Below are positions 49,971 through 58,519 of a stretch of DNA of 60,717 bases, piece after piece. A program made the translations under genes and the position numbers. The stretch is taken from NCBI GenBank assembly GCA_902784435.1, contig CACZUR010000025.1:1-60717 (forward strand). Reading direction: 5' to 3'. The notes under the pieces are model-generated. The model was not told the origin of the DNA. It worked only from the letters and a program-made list of their open reading frames with translations, and searched no databases. How positions within the stretch are numbered: position 1 is the first letter of the stretch; the number at the start of each line of letters is the position of its first letter. This stretch comes from an uncultured Bacteroidia bacterium. Lineage in GTDB: Bacteria > Bacteroidota > Bacteroidia > Bacteroidales > UBA932.

Positions 49971-50000
49971 AAAAAAAGCGCCCGCTGGCAGAGCAGACGC
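49971..50000 (-). terminator. Terminator of the ftsY-deoC operon
   Basis: On the minus strand GCGTCTGCT pairs with AGCGGGCGC (two G-T pairs), loop 5 nt, followed by TTTTTTT. It gives deoC a 3' UTR of about 190 nt. Confidence 0.75.
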
Positions 50001-50036
50001 CTTTTGCATGGTTCGCAAACCGTTGATTATTATCGA

Positions 50037-50083
50037 GTTGCTGATTTTTATCGGCGCAAACCGGACCGATAAAAATCAGCAAC
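50037..50083. repeat. Perfect 18-bp hairpin in the deoC 3' UTR
   Basis: Left arm GTTGCTGATTTTTATCGG (50037-50054), right arm its exact complement at 50066-50083, 11-nt loop. The loop motif CGCAAACCG is also found at about 50014-50022. No T run follows on either strand. Confidence 0.7.
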
Positions 50084-50119
50084 TATCTCAGTGCCAGGCA
50101 CTTACAAACCACGGACGCA

Positions 50120-50173
50120 GGGCGCTTCACGGGCGCAGGGCGCTTCACGGGCACAGGGCGCTTCACGGGCGCA
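50120..50173. repeat. Three tandem 18-bp repeats after the deoC stop
   Basis: Unit GGGCGCTTCACGGGCGCA at 50120, 50138 and 50156, differing by one base in the middle copy; a partial fourth unit abuts at the left. They lie downstream of the deoC stop, so they are not translated with it. Confidence 0.85.
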
Positions 50174-50186
50174 AGCCGACAGCGGC

Positions 50187-51077
50187 CTAGAAGTACGCCA
50201 CGGTCTTCTGCTCCACGGCGCTCAGGAGCTTGTTGGCCAGGGACGACACGCCAAAGCGGTACAGGTCCTTGTTCATCCATTCGTCGCCCAGGATGGTGCG
50301 GCCGATGGTCCAGTAGCAGACGGCGTCCAGGGCCGATGCGATGCCGCCGGCGGCCTTGAAGCCCACCTTGCGGCCCGTGGCCTCGTAGAACTTCTTGATG
50401 CACTCGCACATGATCCAGGCGGCCTGGGGCGTAGCATTCACCTTCACCTTGCCGGTAGACGTCTTGATGAAGTCTGCACCGTTTTCCATGGCCAGGAAGG
50501 AGGCGTCGGCAATGAGTTCCGGCGTGGGAAGCAGACCGGTTTCCAGGATGACCTTCAGGACCACGGGACGGCCCAGTTCTTTGGCCACGCGGTCTATGCA
50601 CTCGCGGGAAGCCTTGATTTCTGCACCGGCGGTCTCGTAATCCCCTGCCAGGAAGCTGTTCAAGGCCAGGACGATGTCAATTTCGTCGGCGCCGTCCCGT
50701 ACGGCCAGCTCAATCTCATGGAGTTTGACCTCCAGGAAGCTCTGGGACGTGGGGAAGCAGCCGGCCACGGTGGTTACGTGCAGGGCGGGATCCTGGCGGG
50801 TCTGGGCCACCACATGCGCGAAGTTGGGATACACGCAGCAGGAAGCGGGCAGCGGCCAGCCGGGGTAGGCTTTTTTGAGGCCGTTCACTTTCTCCACCAT
50901 CGCTTTCACGGACGCGGGTGTGTCGTCGCTGGAGAGGGTGGTCTGGTCCATGATGCCGAAGCAGGCCTTGTAGATTTCCTCAGAGGCTACTTCCTCCAGG
51001 GAAGATGCGATGAGTTCCAGAGAGCGGGCAATGGCCTCTTTGTCCGGCGTATAGCCGTATTTGCTTGATAATGACAT
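50187..51077 (-). CDS. deoC: Deoxyribose-phosphate aldolase
   Basis: 296 residues, TIM barrel of the long DeoC type. Lys in VVLKVILETG and the Schiff-base Lys in ADFIKTSTGK; also EIDIVLALNSFLAGDY and GFKAAGGIAS. It cleaves deoxyribose 5-phosphate into glyceraldehyde 3-phosphate and acetaldehyde. It is last in the ftsY operon, 4 nt after the radical SAM gene, with an unusual 3' UTR. Confidence 0.95.
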   Translation of the reverse strand: MSLSSKYGYTPDKEAIARSLELIASSLEEVASEEIYKACFGIMDQTTLSSDDTPASVKAMVEKVNGLKKAYPGWPLPASCCVYPNFAHVVAQTRQDPALHVTTVAGCFPTSQSFLEVKLHEIELAVRDGADEIDIVLALNSFLAGDYETAGAEIKASRECIDRVAKELGRPVVLKVILETGLLPTPELIADASFLAMENGADFIKTSTGKVKVNATPQAAWIMCECIKKFYEATGRKVGFKAAGGIASALDAVCYWTIGRTILGDEWMNKDLYRFGVSSLANKLLSAVEQKTVAYF

Positions 51078-51081
51078 AACT

Positions 51082-51831
51082 TTATCCTTTAATTTGAATG
51101 TGAAATCCTTCGTTCAGGAGAGGCTGCACCAGGGTGCGCATTTCCTCTGCCGTATATTTCCTCAACCCCCGCATGGGGGTTTCCCGGTCTATGGTATATA
51201 CCATCACTTCCCGGGGCTTGACTTCCCGCACGATGTCCATCCAGGCTTCCACCCACTGTCCGCTTTCCCAGGAAGGGCCGCGCAGGAACATGGTCTGGAG
51301 CACAAACTGCCCCTGGAAACGCTTCAGGTCCCGGACCACAGAGGCCACATGATACTCCCCGGAAGGCCGGTTTACCAGCGCCACTTCCCAGTCTGTGGGC
51401 GCATCCAGCTTCAGGATGGGGTTGTCTACCTTGCACAGCGCCTCAAAAATGCCGGGCATGCCGCAGCGCGTGGCATTGGACAGTACCGACACCTGGGCGG
51501 CCGGATAGTAGCGGTCCCGGAGCGAGAGCGTTATCTCAATGATCTGGGGAAACTCCGGATTCAGCGTAGGTTCTCCGTCTCCGGAAAACGTGATGGAATC
51601 GATGGGCGTTCCCTGGGCTGCGCACTGCTGCAGTTTGGCTTCCAGCGCCTCCTGTACATCCCGGGCCGACGGCAACTTCGTGTCCCCCAGCCCGTCTGCG
51701 TTCCAGCCGCACTCGCAGTACACACAGTCAAAGTTACAAATTTTTCCTTTCTGCGGCAAGAGGTTGATTCCCAGTGAACTGCCCAGCCGCCGGCTGAAAA
51801 TGGGGCCGAAAACGGTCTCTTCCCTTAACAT
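51082..51831 (-). CDS. Radical SAM protein
   Basis: 249 residues. Cys32, Cys36 and Cys39 form the CxxxCxxC cluster site (ICNFDCVYCEC). SGDGEPTLNPEF is the GGE-like SAM-binding motif and VLSNAT follows. The layout matches short radical SAM proteins of the COG0731-like group found in many bacteria; the reaction is unknown. It overlaps the amidohydrolase 3' end by 7 nt. Confidence 0.85.
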   Translation of the reverse strand: MLREETVFGPIFSRRLGSSLGINLLPQKGKICNFDCVYCECGWNADGLGDTKLPSARDVQEALEAKLQQCAAQGTPIDSITFSGDGEPTLNPEFPQIIEITLSLRDRYYPAAQVSVLSNATRCGMPGIFEALCKVDNPILKLDAPTDWEVALVNRPSGEYHVASVVRDLKRFQGQFVLQTMFLRGPSWESGQWVEAWMDIVREVKPREVMVYTIDRETPMRGLRKYTAEEMRTLVQPLLNEGFHIQIKG

Positions 51832-53015
51832 AGGCGTATGGATTTACTGTTTTTGCTCAGGCGGGGATGCCCGGTCGGAGCCGGGCATGACGTTACCAAG
51901 GCCAGGCCGGGCTTCTTGCCCGGGACGATGCTGCCCAGGACAGCCTCTTTTCCCAGGAAGCGGGCGCCGTTCAGGCAGGCCCAGGTGAACAGTTCCTGCA
52001 ACGGCACTTCCGGGAAGGCCTCCTGCAGGCAGTAGAGTTCCGCCACCATGTCCAGGCTGTCGTTGGACGAGAGGGAATCCGTTCCCACACAGATGGGAAT
52101 GCCGGATGCCCGCATGACCGGAATAGGCGGCAAGGTATTGTGAATGAACAGGTTGGATAGCGGACAAACGGCCAGATAAGGCTCCTGCAGAGCCTTCCGG
52201 GCCAGCGCTGCGCCCTCCGGGGTGAGGCAGCATTCGTGCACCAGCAGTATGTGTCCGGGAACGGGCCAGGACAGGCCGGCGGCCTGCAGCCGGGACAGGA
52301 AATACTCCAGGGACGATGTGCCCGTGACCGGCGGCGTAGGGATGCCGTTGCGCATGCGGTTGTCCCACATGGGGCCGCTGCCGCGCAGCATCATCTCCTC
52401 TTCTTCCTCCGATTCTTCGCTGTGGAAGGACAGGAAACCGCTTTTGAGGCCCTCGGCCGACGAGGCCGACACCAGCTGCGGACTCATGGTATAGCAGGCA
52501 TGCGGGGTGGGGGCTGCGTCCAGACCCAGTGCCCGGGCCTGCCGCTGCAAGTCCTTCACGCCCGCCATGACGGCGGCGCAATCCTCCGGGGCGGCGCCGA
52601 ACACCTCCAGGAACGTACGGGTGTACAGGGGATGCCGGGCCTTCAGGGCAAAGGAATCGGCCCCGTTGGAGATATCGGCCATGGCCACCACGCCCTGCTC
52701 CCAGAGGCCGTCCATGGCCTCCTGCAGGGCCGCCACCCGCTCTTCTGCGGTAGTGCAGTCCCTGAGGGCATTGATCTGGTCGATGAAGCCGGCCATGCCC
52801 GTGCCTTTGCGGAAAAGCCCCTTCATATAGGAGAGTTCCGCATGGCAGTGGGCGTTTACCATGCCCGGGACGATGGCGCCTTCCAGCAGCGTCTCCCCTT
52901 TTTCGGCGGGGCCTGTGCGGAGCACCGTGCCGTCATCGGCCAGCTCCACAAAGGCTTTCCGCAGCGGCTCGGGGCCGCTTAAGGTAAATACATATTCTGC
53001 TGCAAAACGTTTCAT
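51825..53015 (-). CDS. Amidohydrolase/deaminase (guanine or aminofutalosine deaminase-like)
   Basis: 396 residues from ATG 53015, overlapping the DUF4296 stop (ATGA). The longer frame has a proline-rich extension that is the DUF4296 gene read in another frame. Metal site VNAHCHAELSYMKG, then FLSFHSEESEEE, LVHECCLT and GTDSLSSNDSLDMV. These fit the cytosine/adenosine-deaminase branch. The C-terminal tail of about 20 residues looks like read-on past the family end. Substrate not resolved. Confidence 0.82.
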   Translation of the reverse strand: MKRFAAEYVFTLSGPEPLRKAFVELADDGTVLRTGPAEKGETLLEGAIVPGMVNAHCHAELSYMKGLFRKGTGMAGFIDQINALRDCTTAEERVAALQEAMDGLWEQGVVAMADISNGADSFALKARHPLYTRTFLEVFGAAPEDCAAVMAGVKDLQRQARALGLDAAPTPHACYTMSPQLVSASSAEGLKSGFLSFHSEESEEEEEMMLRGSGPMWDNRMRNGIPTPPVTGTSSLEYFLSRLQAAGLSWPVPGHILLVHECCLTPEGAALARKALQEPYLAVCPLSNLFIHNTLPPIPVMRASGIPICVGTDSLSSNDSLDMVAELYCLQEAFPEVPLQELFTWACLNGARFLGKEAVLGSIVPGKKPGLALVTSCPAPTGHPRLSKNSKSIRLC

Positions 53016-53557
53016 AGGCTGTCCGTGGGCTGCATTTTCAGGCTGTCCGGCTCCCGGAACAGGATGGTATCCAGGTCTCTCATCCGGATGGAATCCTTCT
53101 TGTACATCTTTACGTCGGGGCCGTCCATCCGGATGTGCAGGCTGTCCACAGCGCGCATCCGCGGACGGGGCAGATGAAGGGTGTCCATGGGCAGGTTGTA
53201 AAGCCGGAGCATCCGGCCCCGCCATTCTTCCAGGGCAACTTCCTTCTTCACGCCCTTGAGTTCCGCCTCCAGGTCGTCGGCCACCGAACTCATGATCTTC
53301 TCCATGCGGGAAGCGTCTTCCAGATAGTATTCCAGGCTGTACAGGAAGTCGTCCGTGGTGTAGCCGTACTTCCGGAAGATACCTTCGTATACCAGCGAGG
53401 TGTCTGCCTGCTTGCGAAGATCCTGGTTGCCTTTGATCTGCTGGTCCTGCACCAGCATGTCCCGCAGGATGTGTTCCATATTGTCACGGGAAATGCGCTC
53501 CGGGCCGCAGGAGGCCAGAAGAAGCAGTGCCAGGGCCATATAAAGGAAACGGCGCAT
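53012..53557 (-). CDS. DUF4296 lipoprotein
   Basis: 181 residues. Lipobox MALALLLLASC, then RDNMEHILRDMLVQDQ and FRKYGYTTDDFLYSLEYYL, the conserved core of DUF4296, a Bacteroidota-specific family often next to amidohydrolase genes. Charged, helical and periplasmic. Coupled on both sides: its start overlaps the pheT stop by 1 nt (TAATG). Confidence 0.85.
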   Translation of the reverse strand: MRRFLYMALALLLLASCGPERISRDNMEHILRDMLVQDQQIKGNQDLRKQADTSLVYEGIFRKYGYTTDDFLYSLEYYLEDASRMEKIMSSVADDLEAELKGVKKEVALEEWRGRMLRLYNLPMDTLHLPRPRMRAVDSLHIRMDGPDVKMYKKDSIRMRDLDTILFREPDSLKMQPTDSL

Positions 53558-56001
53558 TAGCGGAGGATGGCTCCCAGTTCGGTTTTCAGGGCTTCCAGGA
53601 CGCGGTCCATGGTCTTTTCCACCTCGGCGTCCGTCAGGGTGTGCTCCAGGTCCTGGAGGACGAAATTCAGGGCATATTGCTTCTTGCCGAAGAGGATTTT
53701 CTCCCCGCGGTATACGTCAAACAGCGAAACGCTCTTGATGAGTTTCTTTCCGGCGCGGAGGGCGCACTTCCGGACATCGGCATAAGAGACTTTTTCGTCC
53801 AGCAGAAGGGCCAGGTCCCTGCGAACTTCGGGAAACTTGGGCAGTTCCTTGAAGGAGAATTTGTCGCGCTTGATCAGGGTGAACAGCACTTCCCAGTTGA
53901 TTTCGGCGGCGAAGACGGGCTGCTTGATGCCGAAACGCTTGGCCAGCACCGGGCTGATGGTGCCCAGGGTGGCCAGCAGCTGCGGCTCCCGGCCGGGGAG
54001 GCTGTAGGTGATGCCCTCGGAGAAGATATCGGCCGGAGCGGCGCCCAGCAGCAGCGTGGAGGCGTCTATGCGGTAGCGCGCCATCAGGGCCTCCACATAG
54101 CCTTTGAGCTGGAAGAAGCTGGACTTCTGGACGGGGCTGCGCCACACTTTGTCCGGGGTTCCGCTCAAGAAGAGGGAGAAGCAGCGATGCTCCTCGTAGC
54201 CGGAGAGGTTGGTGCCATCCTTGCCTGCAAGACGCTGATACACAGAACCGTACTCAAAGAACTTCAGGGAAGAGATCTGGCGGTTGATGTTGTAGGCCAC
54301 CACTTCCAGGCCGTTCAGCAGAAGCGTCTGGCGCATCACGTTCAGGTCCTGGCTCAGGGGGTTCACGATGTACACGCAACGCTCTGCGGGGAAGGTTTCC
54401 AGTTTGGTATAGTAATCTTCCTTGGTGAGGGAGTTGTTCATGGTTTCTACGAAGCCGTTGGCCGCCAGCCAGTTGGAAATGGCGTTGCGGGTGGCTTCCG
54501 GATCCGGCTGCTGCGAAGGGTTCACGCTCATCCTCAGGCTCTGCGGCAGCTCGATGTTGTTGTAGCCGTAGATGCGCAGGATTTCCTCTACCACGTCGCA
54601 CTCGCGGGTAACGTCTACCATATAGCTGGGAGCGGCCACCAGGGCGCCTCCGTCACATTTTTCCAGGAACTGATAGTTCAGCCCTTCCAGGATCTTTTCA
54701 ATGGTTTCCCGGCCGATTTCCTTGCCCATGAAGCGCTGGATGCGGGCATAATCCAGGCGGATCTGTGCGCGGGGGATGGGCTGCGGGTACACCTCGCGGA
54801 CCTTTCCCACCACCTGTCCGCCGGCCACTTCCAGGATGAGAAGGGCGGCGCGCTTGGCGGCGTACAGGGCGGCCTCGGGGTCTGCTCCGCGCTCGAAGCG
54901 GAAGCTGGCGTCCGTGCTCAGGGTCTGGCTCTTGGCCGTCTTGCGCACGCTCACAGGGTCGAAGTAGGCGCCTTCGATGAACACGTCCACGGTACTGTCG
55001 CTCACGCCGGAATCCTCTCCGCCGAAAACGCCGGCGATGCACATGGGGCCATCGGCATTGCAGATGACCATGTCGCAGTCATGGAGTTTCCGTTCCATGC
55101 CGTCCAGGGTGCGGATGGGTTCCCCTTCCGCGGCGCGGCGCACGATCACCTTCCCGCCTTTGATCTTGGCGGCGTCGAAGGTGTGCAGCGGCTGGCCGGT
55201 CTCGAAGAGCACGAAGTTGGAGATGTCCACCACGTTATTGATGGGCTTGAGGCCGATGGACATCAGGCGCTCCTGCAGCCATTCCGGGCTGGGGGCCACT
55301 TTCACGCCCTTCACGGTGATGCCCGTGTAACGCGGGGCACCGGCGGTATCCAGTACCTCCACGGGGATGGACTCCCCTTCCCCTTCGCGGAAAGCCTCCA
55401 CGGAAGGAAGGCACAACTGACAGGGGATGTCGCGGCTTTTCAGATAGCCGTACAGGTCCCGGGCCACGCCGATGTGCGATGCGGCGTCGATGCGGTTGGC
55501 GGTGATTTCATATTCGATGACGGCCTCGTCCTTGAGCTGCAGGTATTCCTTGGCAGGCGTGCCGATGACGGCGCTCTCCGGCAGCACCATGATGCCCGCA
55601 TGGCTGGCACCGATGCCCAGTTCGTCCTCTGCGCAGATCATGCCCAGGCTTTCCACGCCGCGGATCTTGGACTTCTTGATCTTGAAGTCTCCGGGCAGCA
55701 CCGTGCCGATGCGCGCAAACAGGACTTTCTGGCCGGCCGCCACGTTGGGGGCGCCGCACACCACCTGCACCGGTTCCGGCGAACCGTCGTTCACGGTGGT
55801 CACATGCAGATGGTCGCTGTCCGGATGGGGCACGCAGGTAAGGACCTGGGCTACCACCACTCCGGCCAGGCCGCCGGGAATCACTTCCTGCATCTGGACG
55901 GAATCCACTTCAATGCCGATGGAAGTCATGGCCTCGGCCACCTGTTCCGGGCTGAGGTCGCACTTCAAGTACTCTTTTAACCAGTTGTAACTGAGTTTCA
56001 T
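53557..56001 (-). CDS. pheT: Phenylalanyl-tRNA synthetase beta subunit
   Basis: 814 residues. N-terminal MKLSYNWLKEYLKCDLSPEQVAEAMTSIG, the tRNA-binding EMAP-like domain (about 40-150), B3/B4 editing domain, B5, catalytic-like core, and the C-terminal FDX-ACB domain (FPEVRRDLALLLDEKVSYADV). It pairs with PheS, which is not in the window. Its ATG overlaps the ftsY stop. Confidence 0.96.
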   Translation of the reverse strand: MKLSYNWLKEYLKCDLSPEQVAEAMTSIGIEVDSVQMQEVIPGGLAGVVVAQVLTCVPHPDSDHLHVTTVNDGSPEPVQVVCGAPNVAAGQKVLFARIGTVLPGDFKIKKSKIRGVESLGMICAEDELGIGASHAGIMVLPESAVIGTPAKEYLQLKDEAVIEYEITANRIDAASHIGVARDLYGYLKSRDIPCQLCLPSVEAFREGEGESIPVEVLDTAGAPRYTGITVKGVKVAPSPEWLQERLMSIGLKPINNVVDISNFVLFETGQPLHTFDAAKIKGGKVIVRRAAEGEPIRTLDGMERKLHDCDMVICNADGPMCIAGVFGGEDSGVSDSTVDVFIEGAYFDPVSVRKTAKSQTLSTDASFRFERGADPEAALYAAKRAALLILEVAGGQVVGKVREVYPQPIPRAQIRLDYARIQRFMGKEIGRETIEKILEGLNYQFLEKCDGGALVAAPSYMVDVTRECDVVEEILRIYGYNNIELPQSLRMSVNPSQQPDPEATRNAISNWLAANGFVETMNNSLTKEDYYTKLETFPAERCVYIVNPLSQDLNVMRQTLLLNGLEVVAYNINRQISSLKFFEYGSVYQRLAGKDGTNLSGYEEHRCFSLFLSGTPDKVWRSPVQKSSFFQLKGYVEALMARYRIDASTLLLGAAPADIFSEGITYSLPGREPQLLATLGTISPVLAKRFGIKQPVFAAEINWEVLFTLIKRDKFSFKELPKFPEVRRDLALLLDEKVSYADVRKCALRAGKKLIKSVSLFDVYRGEKILFGKKQYALNFVLQDLEHTLTDAEVEKTMDRVLEALKTELGAILR

Positions 56002-56918
56002 TGTATATCTTCCAGTTTAAATAAATCTTCTACGAATGCTTTCTTGTCAAAGACTTTGAGGTCTTCCACGCCCTCTCCGATTCCCAGGAACTTGATGGGG
56101 AAGCGGAACTGGTCCACGATGCCCACCACCACGCCGCCTTTGGCGCTGCCGTCCAGCTTGGTGACGGCCAGGGCTGTCACGTCCGTCGCCTTGGAAAACT
56201 CCCTGGCCTGCACAAAGGCATTCTGACCGGTGGTAGAATCCAGCACCAGCAGGACCTCGTGCGGACCGTCGGGCACCACGCGGCGGATGACGTTGCGGAT
56301 TTTGGTGAGTTCGTTCATCAGGTCCACCCGGTTGTGCAGACGGCCGGCGGTGTCTATCAGCACCACATCGGCCCCTTTGGCCACGGCCGACTTCACGCTG
56401 TCGAAGGCCACGGCGGCCGGATCCGAGCCCATGGGCTGTTTCACGATGTCCGCCCCTGCGCGCTTCGCCCAGATGTCCAGCTGGTCCACGGCGGCGGCGC
56501 GGAAGGTATCGGCCGCCCCGATGACCACCTTCTTGCCCTGTTTCCCCAGCATGGCGGCCAGTTTGCCGATGGTGGTGGTCTTGCCCACGCCGTTCACGCC
56601 CACGATGAGCATCACGTAGGGCTTCTTGGAAAAGTCGAAAGGCTGGACCACGCCGTCCGGTCCCATGAGATTGGCTATCTCGTCCCGGATGATGGCCGTC
56701 AGCTCCTCCATATCCACGTACTTGTCCTTCTGCACCCGGTCCTCGATGTTCTCGATGACCTTCAGGGTGGTGTCCACGCCCATGTCGGAGCTCAGGAGGG
56801 CTTCCTCCAGGGCATCCAGCACATCGTCGTCCACCTTGGACTTGCCGGTAATGGCCCTTCCCAACTTCTGGAAGAAGTTCAGGTTGGTCTTTTTGACGCC
56901 GTTTTGAAATATACCCAT
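55998..56918 (-). CDS. ftsY: Signal recognition particle receptor FtsY
   Basis: 306 residues from ATG 56918 (MGIFQNGVKKT). The frame extends upstream but with sequence unlike any FtsY. Helical N domain, then G domain: GVNGVGKTTTIGKLA, DTFRAAAVDQLD, DTAGRLHN, TKLDGSAKGG. It docks SRP-ribosome complexes at the membrane. It has no acidic A domain, usual for Bacteroidota. The -7 box lies 6 nt before this ATG. First gene of a six-gene operon. Confidence 0.96.
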   Translation of the reverse strand: MGIFQNGVKKTNLNFFQKLGRAITGKSKVDDDVLDALEEALLSSDMGVDTTLKVIENIEDRVQKDKYVDMEELTAIIRDEIANLMGPDGVVQPFDFSKKPYVMLIVGVNGVGKTTTIGKLAAMLGKQGKKVVIGAADTFRAAAVDQLDIWAKRAGADIVKQPMGSDPAAVAFDSVKSAVAKGADVVLIDTAGRLHNRVDLMNELTKIRNVIRRVVPDGPHEVLLVLDSTTGQNAFVQAREFSKATDVTALAVTKLDGSAKGGVVVGIVDQFRFPIKFLGIGEGVEDLKVFDKKAFVEDLFKLEDIQ

Positions 56919-56924
56919 AGTTTG

Positions 56925-56932
56925 CAAATATA
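56925..56932 (-). promoter_or_regulatory. -7 box of the ftsY-deoC operon
   Basis: Minus-strand TATATTTG, 6 nt before the ftsY ATG. Confidence 0.65.
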
Positions 56933-56962
56933 GCAATAATCCATGGGGAAAGCAAGATTTTG

Positions 56963-57970
56963 CTAGGCGAGTTCGATGCCCGCCGCATGGCAGGCGCTGC
57001 GCATCTCCTCCGGCCAGATGGCACTCTGGATTTCGCCGATGTGGGCCTTCCGCAGCAGGAACATACACAGGCGGGACTGGCCGATACCACCGCCGATGGT
57101 CTGGGGCAGCTTCCCGTCCAGCAGCAAGCGGTGGAAGTACAGTTCCTCCTTCCACAGCTGGTCGCGCTCTGCAAGCTGACGGTGCAGGGTGGGGGCATCG
57201 ACACGAATGCCCATGCTGGAGATTTCGAAAGCGCTGTCCAGCACCGGATTCCACAGGAGGATGTCGCCGTTCAGGCTCCAGTCATCGTAGTCCGCGGCAC
57301 GGCCGTCGTGCGGCACTCCGTTAGAGAGTTTGCCGCCAATACCCATGATGAAAACGGCCCCATACTCCTTTGTAATGGCGTTTTCACGTTCTTTGGCCGA
57401 CAGCGACGGATATCGGTCCAGGAGCTCCTGCGCGTGGATGAATTGAATCTCGTCCGGGAGGATGGGGGCAATTTGCGGAAACTCCACGAAGAGCTTGTTC
57501 TCCGTTACCTTCACAGCCTCGTAGATGTGGCGGACGGTCTGCTTCAGGTAATCCAGGTTCCGCTGCTGGGGCATCATCACCTTTTCCCAGTCCCACTGGT
57601 CTACGTAAATGGAGTGGATGTTGTCCAGGTCTTCGTCCGGACGCAGGGCATTCATGTCCGTGTAGATGCCGCGGCCGGGAGTCACGCCCAGCTCCGCCAG
57701 TTTCAGGCGCTTCCATTTGGCCAGGGAGTGCACCACTTCCGCCGGAGCGTCTGCGAGCGATTTTACCGGGAACTTCACGGGCCGTTCCACGCCGTTCAAA
57801 TCGTCATTGAGGCCCTGTCCGGAGAGCACCATCATGGGCGCCGTGACGCGCAGCAGCACCAGCTGGGCGCTCAGGTTGGCCTGGAACATGTCTTTCACGG
57901 CCTTGATGGCCTTCTCCGTCTGCTCGGGCCCGCCCAGCAGGTTCCGGTAATTCTTGGGAATAAAAAGCAT
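56963..57970 (-). CDS. asnA: Aspartate-ammonia ligase (asparagine synthetase A)
   Basis: 335 residues from ATG 57970; the codon two positions upstream is TTG. LVLLRVTAPMMVLSGQGLNDDLNG, EVVHSLAKWKR, GRGIYTDMNALRPDE, DQWDWEK and GGGIGQSRLCMFLL are AsnA marks. It makes asparagine from aspartate, ammonia and ATP, a class II synthetase fold. Monocistronic, placed between DUF4295 and ftsY, which are adjacent in many Bacteroidota. Its promoter leaves only 3 nt before the ATG. Confidence 0.95.
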   Translation of the reverse strand: MLFIPKNYRNLLGGPEQTEKAIKAVKDMFQANLSAQLVLLRVTAPMMVLSGQGLNDDLNGVERPVKFPVKSLADAPAEVVHSLAKWKRLKLAELGVTPGRGIYTDMNALRPDEDLDNIHSIYVDQWDWEKVMMPQQRNLDYLKQTVRHIYEAVKVTENKLFVEFPQIAPILPDEIQFIHAQELLDRYPSLSAKERENAITKEYGAVFIMGIGGKLSNGVPHDGRAADYDDWSLNGDILLWNPVLDSAFEISSMGIRVDAPTLHRQLAERDQLWKEELYFHRLLLDGKLPQTIGGGIGQSRLCMFLLRKAHIGEIQSAIWPEEMRSACHAAGIELA

Positions 57971-57973
57971 GGC

Positions 57974-58005
57974 CAAAGGTAGTCATTTCCTGCCGCATTG
58001 CCAAA
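57974..58005 (-). promoter_or_regulatory. Promoter of asnA
   Basis: Minus-strand TACCTTTG at 57974-57981 and TTTG at 58002-58005, 20-nt spacing. Both boxes are present, and the ATG at 57970 falls at about +1. Confidence 0.75.
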
Positions 58006-58027
58006 CAATCCCGCCCTATAAAAAACT

Positions 58028-58113
58028 GCGCCTACTGTCCCATTTTTGGGGACAGTAGGCGCAAAATCGGCCTGAAATGCTCCTATCGTCCCAAAAACCG
58101 GGACATTGGGAGC
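58028..58113. repeat. 86-nt twin-hairpin element, copy 2
   Basis: Hairpin 1: arms 58028-58041 and 58049-58062, perfect 14 bp, loop ATTTTTG. Hairpin 2: arms 58079-58092 and 58100-58113, 12 of 14 pairs with one G-T, loop AAAAACC. The 16-nt spacer AAAATCGGCCTGAAAT shares 10 positions with that of copy 1. On the minus strand hairpin 1 is followed by AGTTTTTTAT, so it may also terminate the rpmB-rpmG-DUF4295 transcript. Confidence 0.8.
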
Positions 58114-58131
58114 ACCAAGGGTGGGAGAAAC

Positions 58132-58290
58132 TTACTTCTTGGCGAAGAATTCCTTCTCCTTGCCCTCTTCCACCAGCTGCTCTACGAATACATAGGCACC
58201 GGTCTTGGGGCTCTTTTCCATGCGGATAACCTTCACCATGTGCTTGGCACCGGCTTTAGCATCGAAGGTTGCAACAGCTTTTTTTGCCAT
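58132..58290 (-). CDS. DUF4295 small protein
   Basis: 52 residues: MAKKAVATFDAKAGAKHMVKV, then MEKSPKTGAYVFVEQLV, ending EFFAKK. This is the short basic DUF4295 family, conserved in Bacteroidota between rpmG and ftsY, probably ribosome-associated by context. It lies 19 nt after rpmG. Confidence 0.88.
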   Translation of the reverse strand: MAKKAVATFDAKAGAKHMVKVIRMEKSPKTGAYVFVEQLVEEGKEKEFFAKK

Positions 58291-58309
58291 AATCTAAATC
58301 TCCTATACT

Positions 58310-58498
58310 TTATTTGATCTCACGGTGGAGGGTTACTTTCTTGAGGTACGGGTTGTACTTCATGCGCTCCAGACGCTCCGGGGTGTTCTTCTTGTTCTTG
58401 GTGGTGATGTAACGGGACATACCGGGAACACCGCTGGCCTTCTGCTCAGTGCACTCCAGGATGACCTGCACCCTGTTTCCTTTCTGTTTCTTTGCCAT
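58310..58498 (-). CDS. rpmG: 50S ribosomal protein L33
   Basis: 62 residues: [52 protein letters not shown]. Typical bL33 of the type lacking the full CxxC pairs (one Cys only), so zinc-free. It follows rpmB by 21 nt. Confidence 0.96.
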   Translation of the reverse strand: MAKKQKGNRVQVILECTEQKASGVPGMSRYITTKNKKNTPERLERMKYNPYLKKVTLHREIK

Positions 58499-58519
58499 AA
58501 TTCTTAAGGATTAAAAGGG

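Noticed and set aside
50120-50173. Possible CRISPR-like array
   Set aside because: The 18-bp units are directly adjacent with no spacers, and no cas gene is present.
50083-50601. 172-codon frame with a repeating KRPAPV motif
   Set aside because: It is the deoC gene in another frame continuing into the 18-bp tandem repeats; the real deoC frame stops before the repeats.
51825-53225. Long N-terminal extension of the amidohydrolase (start 53225)
   Set aside because: The extension is the DUF4296 gene read in another frame; ATG 53015 overlaps the DUF4296 stop and matches homologue starts.
53527-55980. 817-codon plus-strand frame opposite pheT
   Set aside because: pheT is unmistakable on the minus strand; the antisense frame is His/Gln/Gly-rich, typical of complement of GC-rich coding DNA.
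55998-57254. FtsY with a 112-residue N-terminal extension
   Set aside because: The extra sequence overlaps asnA coding sequence in another frame and does not look like an FtsY acidic domain; ATG 56918 begins the N domain.
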